From assembly GCA_938035945.1 (NCBI GenBank), contig CALHOU010000082.1, positions 1-42,209 of the forward strand: DNA of 42,209 nucleotides, in the 5' to 3' direction. The translations under genes were made by a program, and so were the position numbers. The stretch is from an uncultured Granulosicoccaceae bacterium. GTDB taxonomy: Bacteria; Pseudomonadota; Gammaproteobacteria; Granulosicoccales; Granulosicoccaceae. This document shows positions 8,917 to 17,782 of the stretch, piece by piece (the stretch's first letter is position 1; every line of letters starts with the position of its first letter). The notes beneath the pieces are model-generated. The model was not told the origin of the DNA, did no database searches, and saw only the letters and a list, made by a program, of their open reading frames with translations.

Positions 8917-9897
8917 TTAAGGCGCAACAATCGGTTGTGCTTGTAAAGAAGGCTCTTCAATTTTTGCATTTTGAAAAGCTGAACCAAGTTCAAACCAACT
9001 GCGTGGTGCAGCGGCGCCCCAAAGGGTTTGTCTTTGAGGATCTTTTAAATCCCACTTAATCGGTTCGTGATCTGGATCCACGGTTTGGTAGTCTGAACAG
9101 TAGATTTCTATTCGGTGTCCATCAGGATCGGTTATATACAGAAAGAAGGCATTCGAGATGCCATGCCGTCCGGGACCGCGCTCAATATTATCGACATAAC
9201 CGGTGGTAGACATAAGATCGAGAAGATCAATAATGTTAAGTGGCGTTGGTACCCAAAAGGCGGTGTGGTGTAGACGTGGTCCTCGACCATTGGTAAAGGC
9301 AATGTCATGCACACCACCTTTTCGGTGTAACCAGGCTGCCCATATACGACCGGTTTCAGCATCTTCTGTGTATTCCGTGGTACGAAAACCCATGCGGTTA
9401 TAGAATTCAACGCTGGCGTCGACATTGGCACTGAACATATTGGCATGATCAATTCTAAGTGGTTTGACGCCGTTATACAGTTTGTATTGTTGGTGGATAG
9501 ATGGAAGTCTATCCATCAAGGCGTAGAACTCAAGTGGGATGCCATCGGGGTCTAGCGATTTTAGCGTGCGCCCCATGTACGGTTTATCAACCCATTCGGT
9601 TGGTAATCCTTGCGCTTTAAAAAATGTTTCGGCTTTATCTAAATCCGCATCATCGAATACTTTAAAACCTAATACCGACACATTGGCCTCACGCGCTTGG
9701 TGCAGGGCAATGCAATGATGTCCACGCTCTTCCATGGCTCGTAAATAAATGACCGAGTCTGTTTCATCAGTGACTTGTAACCCTAGTGTATCGACATAAA
9801 AGGCTCGGCTTTTAACAAGGTCTGTCACTTGGTACTCGACATGACTAAGACGCACTATGTTGAATGGCGGATAGAGTTGTGGGGCTGGCAAAGGCAT
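8917..9897 (-). CDS. hpaD: 3,4-dihydroxyphenylacetate (homoprotocatechuate) 2,3-dioxygenase
   Basis: An extradiol ring-cleaving enzyme that opens homoprotocatechuate to 5-carboxymethyl-2-hydroxymuconate semialdehyde. It has two vicinal-oxygen-chelate halves: an N-terminal one starting HVEYQVTDL near residue 19, and a catalytic C-terminal one. Likely metal ligands are His151 (LRIDHANMF), the HH pair at 210-211 (RLHHTAFW) and Glu264 (HRIEIYC). This spacing matches the Fe/Mn homoprotocatechuate dioxygenases of the Brevibacterium/Arthrobacter type rather than the LigB-type HpaD of E. coli. It lies between hpaE and gabD in the operon. Confidence 0.93.
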   Translation of the reverse strand: MPLPAPQLYPPFNIVRLSHVEYQVTDLVKSRAFYVDTLGLQVTDETDSVIYLRAMEERGHHCIALHQAREANVSVLGFKVFDDADLDKAETFFKAQGLPTEWVDKPYMGRTLKSLDPDGIPLEFYALMDRLPSIHQQYKLYNGVKPLRIDHANMFSANVDASVEFYNRMGFRTTEYTEDAETGRIWAAWLHRKGGVHDIAFTNGRGPRLHHTAFWVPTPLNIIDLLDLMSTTGYVDNIERGPGRHGISNAFFLYITDPDGHRIEIYCSDYQTVDPDHEPIKWDLKDPQRQTLWGAAAPRSWFELGSAFQNAKIEEPSLQAQPIVAP

Positions 9898-9947
9898 CTT
9901 TTTTCCTGGGCTTGTCGAATCAATTAGTTTGTCAGTGCTTAATGAGG

Positions 9948-11459
9948 TTACGCGCCTAAGCGCGCGATCTTATGTTCGCCGGTTGCGAAACCAATGTGTT
10001 TTTGTTCCATGTAAAAGTCGAATGAGTAATCACCACCGTCACGACCTATGCCGCTGGCTTTTACACCACCAAAGGGTGTGGGTAAGTGTCTAACGTTTTC
10101 CGAATTTACCCAGATCATGCCAGCTTCTAGTTCGTTAGTGACTTGCAAAGCTTGCGTTAAGTCATTCGTCCAGACATAGGCGGTAAGACCGTAAGGTATA
10201 TCATTCGCTATCTGTACGGCCTGCGCTTGAGTTGAGAATGGAATGGATGTAAGCACAGGTCCGAATATCTCTTCCTGTGCAATGCGCATCTCATTATTCG
10301 CTTGTGTAAACAGCGTGGGCTTCACAAAATAACCTTTGTCACCTTGTCGCTCACCACCGGCGGCAACCGTTGCGCCATCGGTTTTCGCAATCTCGAAATA
10401 ACTTGTCACTTTGTCAAAATGATCTTGCGCAATAAGTGGCCCAATTTCTGTGCTTGGGTCGAGCGGATGGCCAACTTTGATGTTGTTCACTCGCGCAACT
10501 AACTTAGCTTCGAACTCATCCTTGATTGATTCATGCACTAACAAGCGCGAGGAGGAGGTGCAACGCTCACCGTTAATCGAGTAGATCATGAAGATCGCTG
10601 CGTCTAAGGCTCTATCCAAATTTGCATCAGGAAAAACGATGACAGGATTCTTGCCACCGAGTTCCAAGTGGTTACGTTTTAACGTGTCAGCGCCTTGCTT
10701 TACGATAAGCGTGCCGGTGTGGCTTTCACCAACGAATGCAATGGCTTTAATAGCGGGGTGTTCTGTCAGTGCTTTACCGGCATCTTCACCAAGGCCATTA
10801 ACCAGATTCCAAACACCGTCTGGCAGTCCTGACTCTTTCGCAATATCCATTAATATTCTGGCAGTTAGCGGACTGAGCTCAGCCGGTTTATGCACAACAG
10901 TGCAACCAGAGGCGAGCGCTGGTGCAATCTTCCATGTTGAAAGCATGAATGGCGTATTCCATGGTGTGATAATACCAACAGGACCTATTGGCACACGTGT
11001 GGTTACGTTCATTAAAGTCGGCGATGGTAGGTTTAAACCATCACGCGCACCCGGCACTTGGTCGGCGAAGTAGCGAAAATTTTCTGCGGCCCTCAATGCG
11101 GCTTTAGACATAAAGCGCAGGGCTTGCCCCGTGTCCCAACATTCGCAAAGCGCAATTTCTTCTGCTCTTTGTTCAATGCCGTCTGCAATATTTAGCAAAA
11201 TGGTTTTTCGTTGTTTGGCGGGCATGTCGCGCCATTGTGCAAATGCATCTTTAGCCGCATTTGCAGCAGCGTTTATGTCATCTGCGCTCCCTCTGGCAAC
11301 GTTGCAGATTATGGATTCATCAACAGGTGACACGGACTGGAACGTTTCGCCGCTCATAGCCGGTACATCGCTACCATTGATGTGATTCAAAATGCCTGCA
11401 TTTTGAAAATGCTTCAGTGCGTCCTGCAGTTTTCCAATATTGTCGTCTAACGCAGACAT
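9948..11459 (-). CDS. hpaE: 5-carboxymethyl-2-hydroxymuconate semialdehyde dehydrogenase
   Basis: Aldehyde dehydrogenase superfamily, 503 residues. It has TPWNTPFMLSTWKIAPALASGC, the catalytic Glu in LELGGKNPVIVF, the catalytic Cys in NGERCTSSSRL and the ending PFGGVKASGIGRDGGDYSFDF, which is characteristic of HpaE. It oxidises the HpaD ring-cleavage product to the tricarboxylate with NAD. It is the first gene of the operon, divergent from hpaR, and the operator-promoter region lies just upstream. The start ATG has GGAG nine bases before it. Confidence 0.93.
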   Translation of the reverse strand: MSALDDNIGKLQDALKHFQNAGILNHINGSDVPAMSGETFQSVSPVDESIICNVARGSADDINAAANAAKDAFAQWRDMPAKQRKTILLNIADGIEQRAEEIALCECWDTGQALRFMSKAALRAAENFRYFADQVPGARDGLNLPSPTLMNVTTRVPIGPVGIITPWNTPFMLSTWKIAPALASGCTVVHKPAELSPLTARILMDIAKESGLPDGVWNLVNGLGEDAGKALTEHPAIKAIAFVGESHTGTLIVKQGADTLKRNHLELGGKNPVIVFPDANLDRALDAAIFMIYSINGERCTSSSRLLVHESIKDEFEAKLVARVNNIKVGHPLDPSTEIGPLIAQDHFDKVTSYFEIAKTDGATVAAGGERQGDKGYFVKPTLFTQANNEMRIAQEEIFGPVLTSIPFSTQAQAVQIANDIPYGLTAYVWTNDLTQALQVTNELEAGMIWVNSENVRHLPTPFGGVKASGIGRDGGDYSFDFYMEQKHIGFATGEHKIARLGA

Positions 11460-11522
11460 GACTACTCACTCCGAATAAGGATTCGCTAACGCCAGCAAAC
11501 ACGATTGCCGGCCGGTTGTGCA

Positions 11523-11548
11523 ATATTACTTAATATGTTAAATAATAT
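11523..11548. promoter_or_regulatory. 26-bp AT-rich imperfect palindrome, probable HpaR operator
   Basis: The 26 bases read almost the same on both strands (22 of 26 positions symmetric), with TTAA half-site cores around ATATGTTA. It lies between hpaE and hpaR and covers the likely -10 of the hpaE promoter. MarR-family regulators typically bind such palindromes and are released by an aromatic ligand, so repression by HpaR is the natural reading. Binding itself is inferred. Confidence 0.65.
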
Positions 11549-11564
11549 CCAGAAGTGTTGTCAA
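11535..11564 (-). promoter_or_regulatory. hpaE operon promoter
   Basis: On the minus strand a perfect TTGACA (11559-11564) is followed after 18 bases by TAACAT (11535-11540, four of six matches). The -10 falls inside the palindrome, so a bound repressor would block RNA polymerase. Confidence 0.5.
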
Positions 11565-11577
11565 TAGGACAAGCCCA

Positions 11578-11610
11578 ATGAGTGACAAACCAATTTACTG
11601 TGCCCAATGA
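11578..11610 (+). CDS. Ten-codon leader ORF overlapping the hpaR start
   Basis: ATG 11578 is preceded by AGGA at 11566-11569 (8-base spacing) and encodes MSDKPIYCAQ. Its TGA overlaps the hpaR ATG as ATGA. The hpaR ATG itself has no visible ribosome site, so hpaR translation may be coupled to this leader. The two starts sit in a direct repeat, GCCCAATGAG. It could be coincidental. Confidence 0.4.
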   Translation: MSDKPIYCAQ

Positions 11611-12077
11611 GCAGCCAATCTACAAAAAAACACGAAGCCATTAATGCACGGACAGCCTTGCTTCCCAGCACTGACCGGTCTCTACCCATTGCGTTAACCC
11701 GCGCACGCGAAAAAGTCATGTTGCCGATTCGTCAAATGTTGATTGCCAGTGGTATCACGGAGCAGCAATGGCGCATCTTGAGAGTACTACAAGAGCAAGG
11801 ACCACTCGATTCGACAACACTTGCTGAACAAGCTTGCCTGTTAATGCCAAGCTTGACGCGAATCGTGCAGTCTATGGAAGAAAAAGGTTTTGTGAGTCGT
11901 GTTGTTAGTCAAGAAGACAGGCGACGTCAGACTGTTTCCATTGAAGCGAAGGGTCGCACAATAATTCAAAACAATCTCGATGAAGCCGCCATCATCGCGA
12001 AACGCTTTGAAGATGTGCTGGGCAAGCAGAAACTAAAAACATTGCTCGAAACACTTAAGCAGTTAGATGAACTGTAG
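11607..12077 (+). CDS. hpaR: MarR-family regulator of homoprotocatechuate degradation (HpaR)
   Basis: A winged-helix MarR protein of 156 residues. The core LPIALTRAREKVMLPIRQ, SGITEQQWRILRVL, TTLAEQACLLMPSLTRIVQSME and the wing RRVVSQEDRRRQ-like segment (VSQEDRRRQTVSI) follow HpaR of the enteric hpa clusters. HpaR represses the meta operon and is relieved by hydroxyphenylacetate-type ligands in known systems. It is divergent from hpaE and shares the palindromic region. An N-terminal extension of about 25 polar residues is longer than in E. coli HpaR. The start is somewhat uncertain because of the upstream leader ORF. Confidence 0.9.
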   Translation: MSSQSTKKHEAINARTALLPSTDRSLPIALTRAREKVMLPIRQMLIASGITEQQWRILRVLQEQGPLDSTTLAEQACLLMPSLTRIVQSMEEKGFVSRVVSQEDRRRQTVSIEAKGRTIIQNNLDEAAIIAKRFEDVLGKQKLKTLLETLKQLDEL

Positions 12078-12084
12078 TTAATTG

Positions 12085-12693
12085 TTACTCAACAGTTGCC
12101 AAATCACCCCATACCTCTTTTAAACGCTTATCACGACCACAACCCCAACGATAGGCTTTGTAGCGTTTCGGGCTCTTTTTGTAAAAGTCTTGATGATGAA
12201 TCTCTTTGCCCTTGATTGGAAAAAATTCGCCAAGTGGCAGAATCGGCATTACGACTGTTTGATCGGGGAACATTTCAATCACTTTTTGTTTCGACTTTTC
12301 GGCAAGTGATTTTTCTTCTTCGGTTGATACAAAAATTGCCGCAAGATATTCATGACCCTTATCGCAAAATTGCCCACGCGCATCAAATGGATCAATGTTG
12401 ACCCAAAAGTGATCGAGCAGATCTTGGAAGCTGACCACTGCTGGGTCGTAAATAATTTCAACCGCCTCGTAGTGGCCAGTATGGTCGCCACGATAGGTTG
12501 GGTTTTTGGCAGTACCGCCGGTAAAACCTGAAACTGCTTCACTAACCCCTTCTAAACTTTCAAAGTCCTTTTCCATGCACCAAAAACAGCCACCAGCGAG
12601 CACGGCTTTTGCGGCGTAGGCGTTGGCAGAGAATGCTATGCTGAAACAGGTAAGCAACACGGCGGCTGCAAAAACGGTTCTTAGGTTTTTCAT
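12085..12693 (-). CDS. msrA: Peptide-methionine (S)-S-oxide reductase MsrA, exported
   Basis: MsrA reduces methionine-S-sulfoxide in oxidised proteins. The active-site GGCFWCME is at residues 34-41 (catalytic Cys36), with GHYEAVEIIYDP, and the late YKKSPKRYKAYRWGCGRDKRL region. An N-terminal hydrophobic signal peptide (about residues 1-27, ending ANAYA) predicts a periplasmic enzyme, unlike the usual cytosolic MsrA. No msrB is adjacent. It is convergent with hpaR (7-base gap) and divergent from the HDAC-like gene. Confidence 0.93.
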   Translation of the reverse strand: MKNLRTVFAAAVLLTCFSIAFSANAYAAKAVLAGGCFWCMEKDFESLEGVSEAVSGFTGGTAKNPTYRGDHTGHYEAVEIIYDPAVVSFQDLLDHFWVNIDPFDARGQFCDKGHEYLAAIFVSTEEEKSLAEKSKQKVIEMFPDQTVVMPILPLGEFFPIKGKEIHHQDFYKKSPKRYKAYRWGCGRDKRLKEVWGDLATVE

Positions 12694-12730
12694 GGGGTGG
12701 CGCCTGAAATTTAAGTTAAATACAATTCAG

Positions 12731-12742
12731 TCAGTATACTGA
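12731..12742. promoter_or_regulatory. 12-bp perfect palindrome between msrA and the HDAC-like gene
   Basis: TCAGTATACTGA is self-complementary and contains a TATACT -10-like box on each strand. For msrA, TTGCTG (minus strand, 12757-12762) lies 18 bases from TATACT at 12733-12738, a plausible promoter. For the rightward gene no good -35 is seen. Possible shared operator. Confidence 0.35.
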
Positions 12743-12795
12743 GCAAACACGCCCTTCAGCAACCAACGAAACTATACGAAACGCATGAGGTATCT

Positions 12796-13902
12796 ATGTC
12801 ATTGAATTCCAACAAAACGGCATTTTTCACAGATGAGAAATGTTTTTGGCATGGTGGTGGAAACTACGCACAAATGGCACAGGTGGGTGGGCACGTGCAG
12901 CCCATGGTGGCTGGCGGCTTGCCGGAAGCGCCGGAAACCAAACGTAGGCTTAAGAACTTGTTGAGCGTTACTGGCTTGGCTGAGCAGTTGGTTATGAGCA
13001 GCGCCAGCCAGGCCACACTGAACGATTTACAACGGGTGCATTCAGAAAAATATTTAAGTGAATTTAAAACTCTGTCCGATGCTGGCGGTGGAGAGCTTGG
13101 GCTTCGCACGCCATTCGGTCCGGGTGCATTTGAAATAGCTGCGTTGTCGGCAGGTTTAGTGAAAGGGGCTGTGGAATCCGTATTGAAAGGTGAGTATCGG
13201 AATGCCTATGCATTGTCTCGTCCACCCGGTCATCATTGTCTGCCTGATTGGCCAAATGGCTTTTGTCTGTTGAACAATATCGGTGTGGCAGTGGATGCGG
13301 CCATTGCGAACGGCTTGGTTCAGAGAGTTGCCGTGTTGGATTGGGATGTGCACCACGGGAATGGTACCGAGGCTATTTTTTATGATCGTGCTGATGTACT
13401 GACCATTTCTATTCACCAAGAGCGTTGCTATCCCCTGGATACGGGCGATATGGAACACACGGGCAAAGGTGATGGGGTGAACGCCAATATGAACATTCCG
13501 TTGCCACCAGGTTGCGGTGATAAGGCATACCAACAAGTGATGGATAAGCTAGTACTGCCAAAAATAAAAGCGTTTGCGCCAGAGCTAGTGGTTGTTGCTT
13601 GTGGATTTGACGCTTGCTCGTTTGACCCCTTGTCCAGAATGATGTGTATATCTGAGACTTACAGAAGCATGACGCGGCAATTGATGAGTGTGACGGATGG
13701 TAAGTTTGTGGCCGCTCACGAAGGTGGCTACTCGGAAATGTATGTTCCGTTTTGTGGCCATGCCATGATTGAAGAGATGTCCGGTACTTCTATTCGTGCC
13801 CAGGACCCAATAATCGAGCGAGCGCTTCAACAGCAGCCAAATGCACGAGTTGATGCGTTCCACACAAGCTTAATTGATGAAATGGTGGAGTATTTTTTCT
13901 AA
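12796..13902 (+). CDS. Class II histone deacetylase-like amidohydrolase
   Basis: A zinc amidohydrolase of the arginase/deacetylase fold; bacterial members deacetylate small molecules such as acetylpolyamines, or unknown targets. Catalytic features are visible: RPPGHHCLPD (His146-His147), LDWDVHHGNGT (zinc ligands Asp184 and His186), CGFDACSFDPL (Asp272) and EGGYSEMY (Tyr312). The early RVHSEKYL segment also fits. Length 368 matches class II HDAC-like bacterial enzymes. ATG 12796 has GAGG five bases upstream. The natural substrate is unknown; acetylpolyamine is the commonest guess. An HD-domain gene follows in the same direction. Confidence 0.9.
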   Translation: MSLNSNKTAFFTDEKCFWHGGGNYAQMAQVGGHVQPMVAGGLPEAPETKRRLKNLLSVTGLAEQLVMSSASQATLNDLQRVHSEKYLSEFKTLSDAGGGELGLRTPFGPGAFEIAALSAGLVKGAVESVLKGEYRNAYALSRPPGHHCLPDWPNGFCLLNNIGVAVDAAIANGLVQRVAVLDWDVHHGNGTEAIFYDRADVLTISIHQERCYPLDTGDMEHTGKGDGVNANMNIPLPPGCGDKAYQQVMDKLVLPKIKAFAPELVVVACGFDACSFDPLSRMMCISETYRSMTRQLMSVTDGKFVAAHEGGYSEMYVPFCGHAMIEEMSGTSIRAQDPIIERALQQQPNARVDAFHTSLIDEMVEYFF

Positions 13903-13933
13903 CATTAAATCTATTCGTTATTGGACACCTAAA

Positions 13934-13955
13934 GGCCGGCGATGGCTCGCCGGTC
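13934..13955. terminator. GC-rich stem-loop between HDAC-like and HD genes
   Basis: CCGGCGA and TCGCCGG pair across a TGGC loop (7 bp, extendable by a wobble and a G-C). No T-run follows, so it is at most a Rho-type or processing hairpin. It may limit read-through into the HD gene. Confidence 0.4.
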
Positions 13956-13987
13956 TACAACATTGCGAGCAGAATGAGTCATTGAAA

Positions 13988-14605
13988 ATGTTAAAGAACC
14001 CATCAGCGCTGGAGAAAGACCCTTCGCGCTACGACGCTGTGTGGAAGGCTGCAGAAGAATATATGCGTGCGCGTAAGAACGACATTCACATACCATTATC
14101 TTTTGCGTGTGCTCAAACGCTTTTGAAACACTATCCGGATGCAGATCACGATATTTGTTCATTAGCCATTTTACTGCATGACATAGGTTGGTACTCAATC
14201 GACATGGACCGTATTCTTAGTGAAGGCTTTCGTCGCGAAAATTTTTTGCAAACAGATGTGCGTTATCTACACGAAGAAGAGGGCGTGCGCTTGGGAACAG
14301 AGGTTTTACGTGCAACTGGCTGGAGTGAAGAGGTTGTCGAGGCTGTGTGCGAGATCATTGATGGACACGACACTCGCGCTGAGCCCCATCATTTGAATGA
14401 CCGCATCGTACGTGATGCCGATAAGCTTTGGCGGTATAGCGTACCAGGCATTGCAGTTATTTGTGATTGGATGGAGATGACTCCCAGGCAATATGCAGAT
14501 CGATTAGAAAATCAATATCAAAAGTTGGAAACTGAACAAGGCAAGCTAATGGCAAAATCAATGCTCGCAGATAGTCGAATTCAGTTAATGCTGCATCTTA
14601 TTTAG
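13988..14605 (+). CDS. HD-domain metal-dependent phosphohydrolase-like protein
   Basis: The HD motif is clear: ILLHDIGWYS, followed by a distal HEEEGVRLGTEVL and IIDGHD, then a late VRDADKLWRYS aspartate. This order fits the HD superfamily. There is no signal peptide. The frame is open upstream to 13874, overlapping the HDAC-like gene, but that segment is basic and low in family likeness, so I start at ATG 13988 (MLKNPSALEKDP). The ribosome site is weak. The substrate is unknown. It ends 17 bases from the convergent exporter gene. Confidence 0.8.
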   Translation: MLKNPSALEKDPSRYDAVWKAAEEYMRARKNDIHIPLSFACAQTLLKHYPDADHDICSLAILLHDIGWYSIDMDRILSEGFRRENFLQTDVRYLHEEEGVRLGTEVLRATGWSEEVVEAVCEIIDGHDTRAEPHHLNDRIVRDADKLWRYSVPGIAVICDWMEMTPRQYADRLENQYQKLETEQGKLMAKSMLADSRIQLMLHLI

Positions 14606-14622
14606 TCGCGTGTTACCCGGTT

Positions 14623-15810
14623 CTAAAGCGGTGTTGTTTTTTGCCAACGTAATAATAACATCAGCACTAACGCAGGGCCGGCCGCAATGGTTAAGCCCCA
14701 AATCACAATATTCTCCTGTATAAATACAGATAAAAGACCAGCGACAAGACCTGAGAAAAGCATTGTGATCGTGCCTTGCAGTGCTGCTGTAAAGCCGACG
14801 ATATCACCATGTGATTGTAATAATAAACTTGTGGCGTTGGCAACGACACCTAAATAACCCAATGCAAAAATAGTAATAGAAAAACTGACCGTCCACGGCG
14901 ATAGTATGTCTATTAAAGGCCAAACACTAATACTTAATGCACCCACTAACATTACGATGGTAGCAACAATGCTCGTCGACACAATACCAATTCGATCAAT
15001 TAATCGGTGATTTGCAATTTGCCCGAAGATAATGCCTATACCGTGTACAGCATAGAACAGGGCAAACATAGATCCTGAAATATTGAATGTTTTTGCGTAA
15101 ACAGACGGACTAGTGGAAATAATAAGCAATAAGCTGATCGCAATAATGGCACTGATCGCGATAAAATATCTTGATTGCTGGTTTCCAAATATAGTTTTTG
15201 TGTTGTTAGCAATGGTACTCAGTTGGGTTGCTTTAACATTTTTATCGAGGTTTGATTCTTTTGTAAACGCGAGCAAACAAAACAGTAGTAGCGCGCAATA
15301 GGCAATCATAATCAAAAATATCCAGTTCCATTGCCCGCCTAGCTCAAGTATCGCAGCCCCTGTAAGTGGAGCCAGGATGGGGCCCACAGAGAATATTCCG
15401 GTGGCTATGGCCATCTTCTGGGCAAGTTCTTTTCCGGTATACAAGTCTCTGATAATGGCGCGTGACAAAATGTTTGGGGCCGCAGCCCCAAATCCCTGAA
15501 TGGCACGAGCACTGATCAACTCAAACAAAGAATCTGCGCGCAAAGCTAATAGTCCGCCAATAATGAAAATACCCAAGCCCATCGCTAATATCCAACGCCT
15601 ACCGTAGCGATCAGACAAACAGCCGAAAAAGAAGAGGCCAATACCCGTGAATACCATGTAGAACGTTATGGTCAGGGGAACTTGATCAATGTTGGTATTG
15701 AATTCACGGGCAATTTCGCTAAACAGCGGCAATGTGATGTCAATTGAAAAAGCGGTCAGTGACATTAACAAGCCACAAAGCCATACCATGCGTGTAGAGG
15801 ATAGTGTCAC
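14623..15810 (-). CDS. MFS multidrug exporter, Bcr/CflA (DHA1) type
   Basis: A 395-residue inner-membrane protein with about 12 hydrophobic segments. The MFS motif A-like loop GCLSDRYGRRWIL follows TM2. RAIQGFGAAAPNILSRAIIRDLYTG, characteristic of the Bcr/CflA group, spans TM4-5. Such proteins export drugs or small metabolites by proton antiport. It starts MTLSSTRMVWLCGLLM and is transcribed toward the HD gene. The substrate cannot be predicted. It is divergent from the thiolase gene across a 113-base gap. Confidence 0.88.
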   Translation of the reverse strand: MTLSSTRMVWLCGLLMSLTAFSIDITLPLFSEIAREFNTNIDQVPLTITFYMVFTGIGLFFFGCLSDRYGRRWILAMGLGIFIIGGLLALRADSLFELISARAIQGFGAAAPNILSRAIIRDLYTGKELAQKMAIATGIFSVGPILAPLTGAAILELGGQWNWIFLIMIAYCALLLFCLLAFTKESNLDKNVKATQLSTIANNTKTIFGNQQSRYFIAISAIIAISLLLIISTSPSVYAKTFNISGSMFALFYAVHGIGIIFGQIANHRLIDRIGIVSTSIVATIVMLVGALSISVWPLIDILSPWTVSFSITIFALGYLGVVANATSLLLQSHGDIVGFTAALQGTITMLFSGLVAGLLSVFIQENIVIWGLTIAAGPALVLMLLLRWQKTTPL

Positions 15811-15923
15811 GAAACGTTTTTAGTTGGCTTGTGAAGGAATTCGTTGGTAGGTGTGTTATCGAAGGCTTACTCACCTGCTATTATCAAGTATAACCGCTCA
15901 AACCTGAATCGATTCGAAATTCT

Positions 15924-17108
15924 ATGAAAGATGCTGTCATTGTCTCTACTGCACGCACGCCAATTGGCATGGCCTTCCGAGGTTCCCTAAACAATACGAA
16001 ATCTCCAACGATGACGGGCCACGCGATTTCGCATGCTGTCAAGCGCTCGGGTGTCGACCCTGAGCAAATTGATGATGTGGTTATTGGTGCTGTACTAACG
16101 GCAGGTACGGCAGGTATGAACGTGGCCAGATTATCGTCGCTTGCAGCCGGTTTGCCGGTTACTGTGCCAGGGCAAACTATCGATCGTCAGTGTTCATCAG
16201 GTTTAATGGCAATAGCGACAGCCGCCAAACAAATCATTGTGGATGGGCAAAGTATTGTGGTCGCTGGCGGCCAAGACAATATCTCTGCTGTACAAAATCA
16301 ATACATGCAATGGGTGGCCGACGAAAAAGATGACAATGTTATTGCACAGGCAACACATGCCTACATGCCAATGCTTAAAACGGCTGAAAATGTGGTGAAT
16401 ACGTTTGGCATTTCACGAGAAGAACAGGACGTGTACGCAGCAGAATCTCAACGACGAACAGCGCAGGCTCAAGAAGCAGGCCGCTTTGATGATGAAATAG
16501 TTCCGATAGATACAATCAAGATCGTTCGCAATAAGGAAACCGGGGAAGAAACTCTGGAAAACGTTAGCCTGAATAAAGATGAGGGTAACCGCCCTGGAAC
16601 TACCGCAGAAAAACTCGCTGGGTTAAATCCGGTTATTGAAGGAGGTAGTGTGACTGCTGGCAATGCGAGTCAGCTTTCAGATGGCGCATCAGCTTGTGTG
16701 TTGATGGATGGTGCTATGGCACATCAACAGGGTTTAGAACCACTGGGCATATACCGAGGTATGGCGGTTGCCGGGAACGCACCAGAAGAGATGGGCATCG
16801 GTCCGATCTACGCGATTCCTAAGTTGTTAAAGCAAACTGGATTAAAAATGCATGATATTGGCCTGTGGGAATTAAACGAAGCGTTCGCTTGTCAGGTGTT
16901 GTACTGTCGCAACGAACTGAATATCGATCCAGAGATTTATAATGTCAATGGCGGGGCTATTTCGATAGGTCACCCATATGGTATGACCGGCGCTCGGCTG
17001 GTTGGTCACGCACTTATTGAAGGCAAACGACGTGGTGTTAAATACGTTGTGGTGTCTATGTGCGTTGGTGGTGGTATGGGTGCAGCTGGCTTGTTCGAAG
17101 TAGCCTAA
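15924..17108 (+). CDS. Thiolase (acetyl-CoA C-acyltransferase)
   Basis: A biosynthetic/degradative thiolase of 394 residues. The nucleophile is Cys90 in [17 protein letters not shown] and [17 protein letters not shown] supply the oxyanion and catalytic histidine, and [11 protein letters not shown] contains the second active cysteine. It cleaves 3-ketoacyl-CoA or condenses acetyl-CoA; the chain-length preference is unclear. It stands alone on the plus strand and overlaps the convergent flavin reductase by four bases at the stop codons. Short-chain or aromatic-acid catabolism is likely, but no beta-oxidation partner is next to it. Confidence 0.93.
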   Translation: MKDAVIVSTARTPIGMAFRGSLNNTKSPTMTGHAISHAVKRSGVDPEQIDDVVIGAVLTAGTAGMNVARLSSLAAGLPVTVPGQTIDRQCSSGLMAIATAAKQIIVDGQSIVVAGGQDNISAVQNQYMQWVADEKDDNVIAQATHAYMPMLKTAENVVNTFGISREEQDVYAAESQRRTAQAQEAGRFDDEIVPIDTIKIVRNKETGEETLENVSLNKDEGNRPGTTAEKLAGLNPVIEGGSVTAGNASQLSDGASACVLMDGAMAHQQGLEPLGIYRGMAVAGNAPEEMGIGPIYAIPKLLKQTGLKMHDIGLWELNEAFACQVLYCRNELNIDPEIYNVNGGAISIGHPYGMTGARLVGHALIEGKRRGVKYVVVSMCVGGGMGAAGLFEVA

Positions 17109-17731
17109 CGATCGACACCGTCGTATGCCTCACCATCAGTTGGTCGCATAATTTCAAACACTTCAGAGACGGCAGCATAGTCTCGATATCCACAGCGTGC
17201 TAATGGATTAGCCGCCGCGGTATCAAATCTACCATCCACGATAAATTGATCGTCTATGTGAATGCCAACCACTTGGCCAATGATCAAAAAACTGTTCGTT
17301 GGTTGGTTATCTTTGTCCAACACTTCGGTGCACGAAACAGTTACGCATTCCATTGAAGCTGGGCTTAATGCCACGCGCGGTGCTGCTATGTGTCTGCATT
17401 CAGCCATCGCAAGTTTTGCGTTTTCGTACTCGTTCTCATGTGCTGGCACAGTGTCACTGCTGGTGTTCATTTCGTGCTGTAAGGCCACTGTGGCTAAGGA
17501 AAATGCAAATTCACCCGTATCTGCCGCATTTTTTGCACTGTCTTTTAATGATTCACTACTGAACATGAGCATCGGTGGGCTATCGGTGACAGCGTTAAAA
17601 TAACTGTAAGGCGCAAGGTTTGGAATGCCGTTGGTATCAAGTGTAGAAATCCAACCAATTGGCCGAGGAGCGATAATGGCTTTGAAAGGATTGAAGGCAA
17701 GCCCGTGCGGTTGGTCTGCGTCGTAGTACAT
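17105..17731 (-). CDS. Flavin reductase-like FMN-binding protein
   Basis: The sequence follows the flavin reductase-like (DIM6/NTAB) family: [42 protein letters not shown], a DTGEFAFSL strand and a late [19 protein letters not shown]. These proteins bind FMN and reduce it or act in oxygen-dependent partners. It lies 51 bases downstream of the P450 gene on the same strand, so it may be the last gene of the nitrile hydratase operon and might supply reducing power. That link is inferred. Its 3' end overlaps the thiolase stop. Confidence 0.88.
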   Translation of the reverse strand: MYYDADQPHGLAFNPFKAIIAPRPIGWISTLDTNGIPNLAPYSYFNAVTDSPPMLMFSSESLKDSAKNAADTGEFAFSLATVALQHEMNTSSDTVPAHENEYENAKLAMAECRHIAAPRVALSPASMECVTVSCTEVLDKDNQPTNSFLIIGQVVGIHIDDQFIVDGRFDTAAANPLARCGYRDYAAVSEVFEIMRPTDGEAYDGVDR

Positions 17732-17782
17732 AGTGATTGCTTGTTTATCGTGTTGATTGATGGATGCTGAGCCTAGTGTACG

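Noticed and set aside
10588..11073. Plus-strand open frame inside hpaE
   Set aside because: Antisense shadow of a well-supported dehydrogenase; no domain or start signal.
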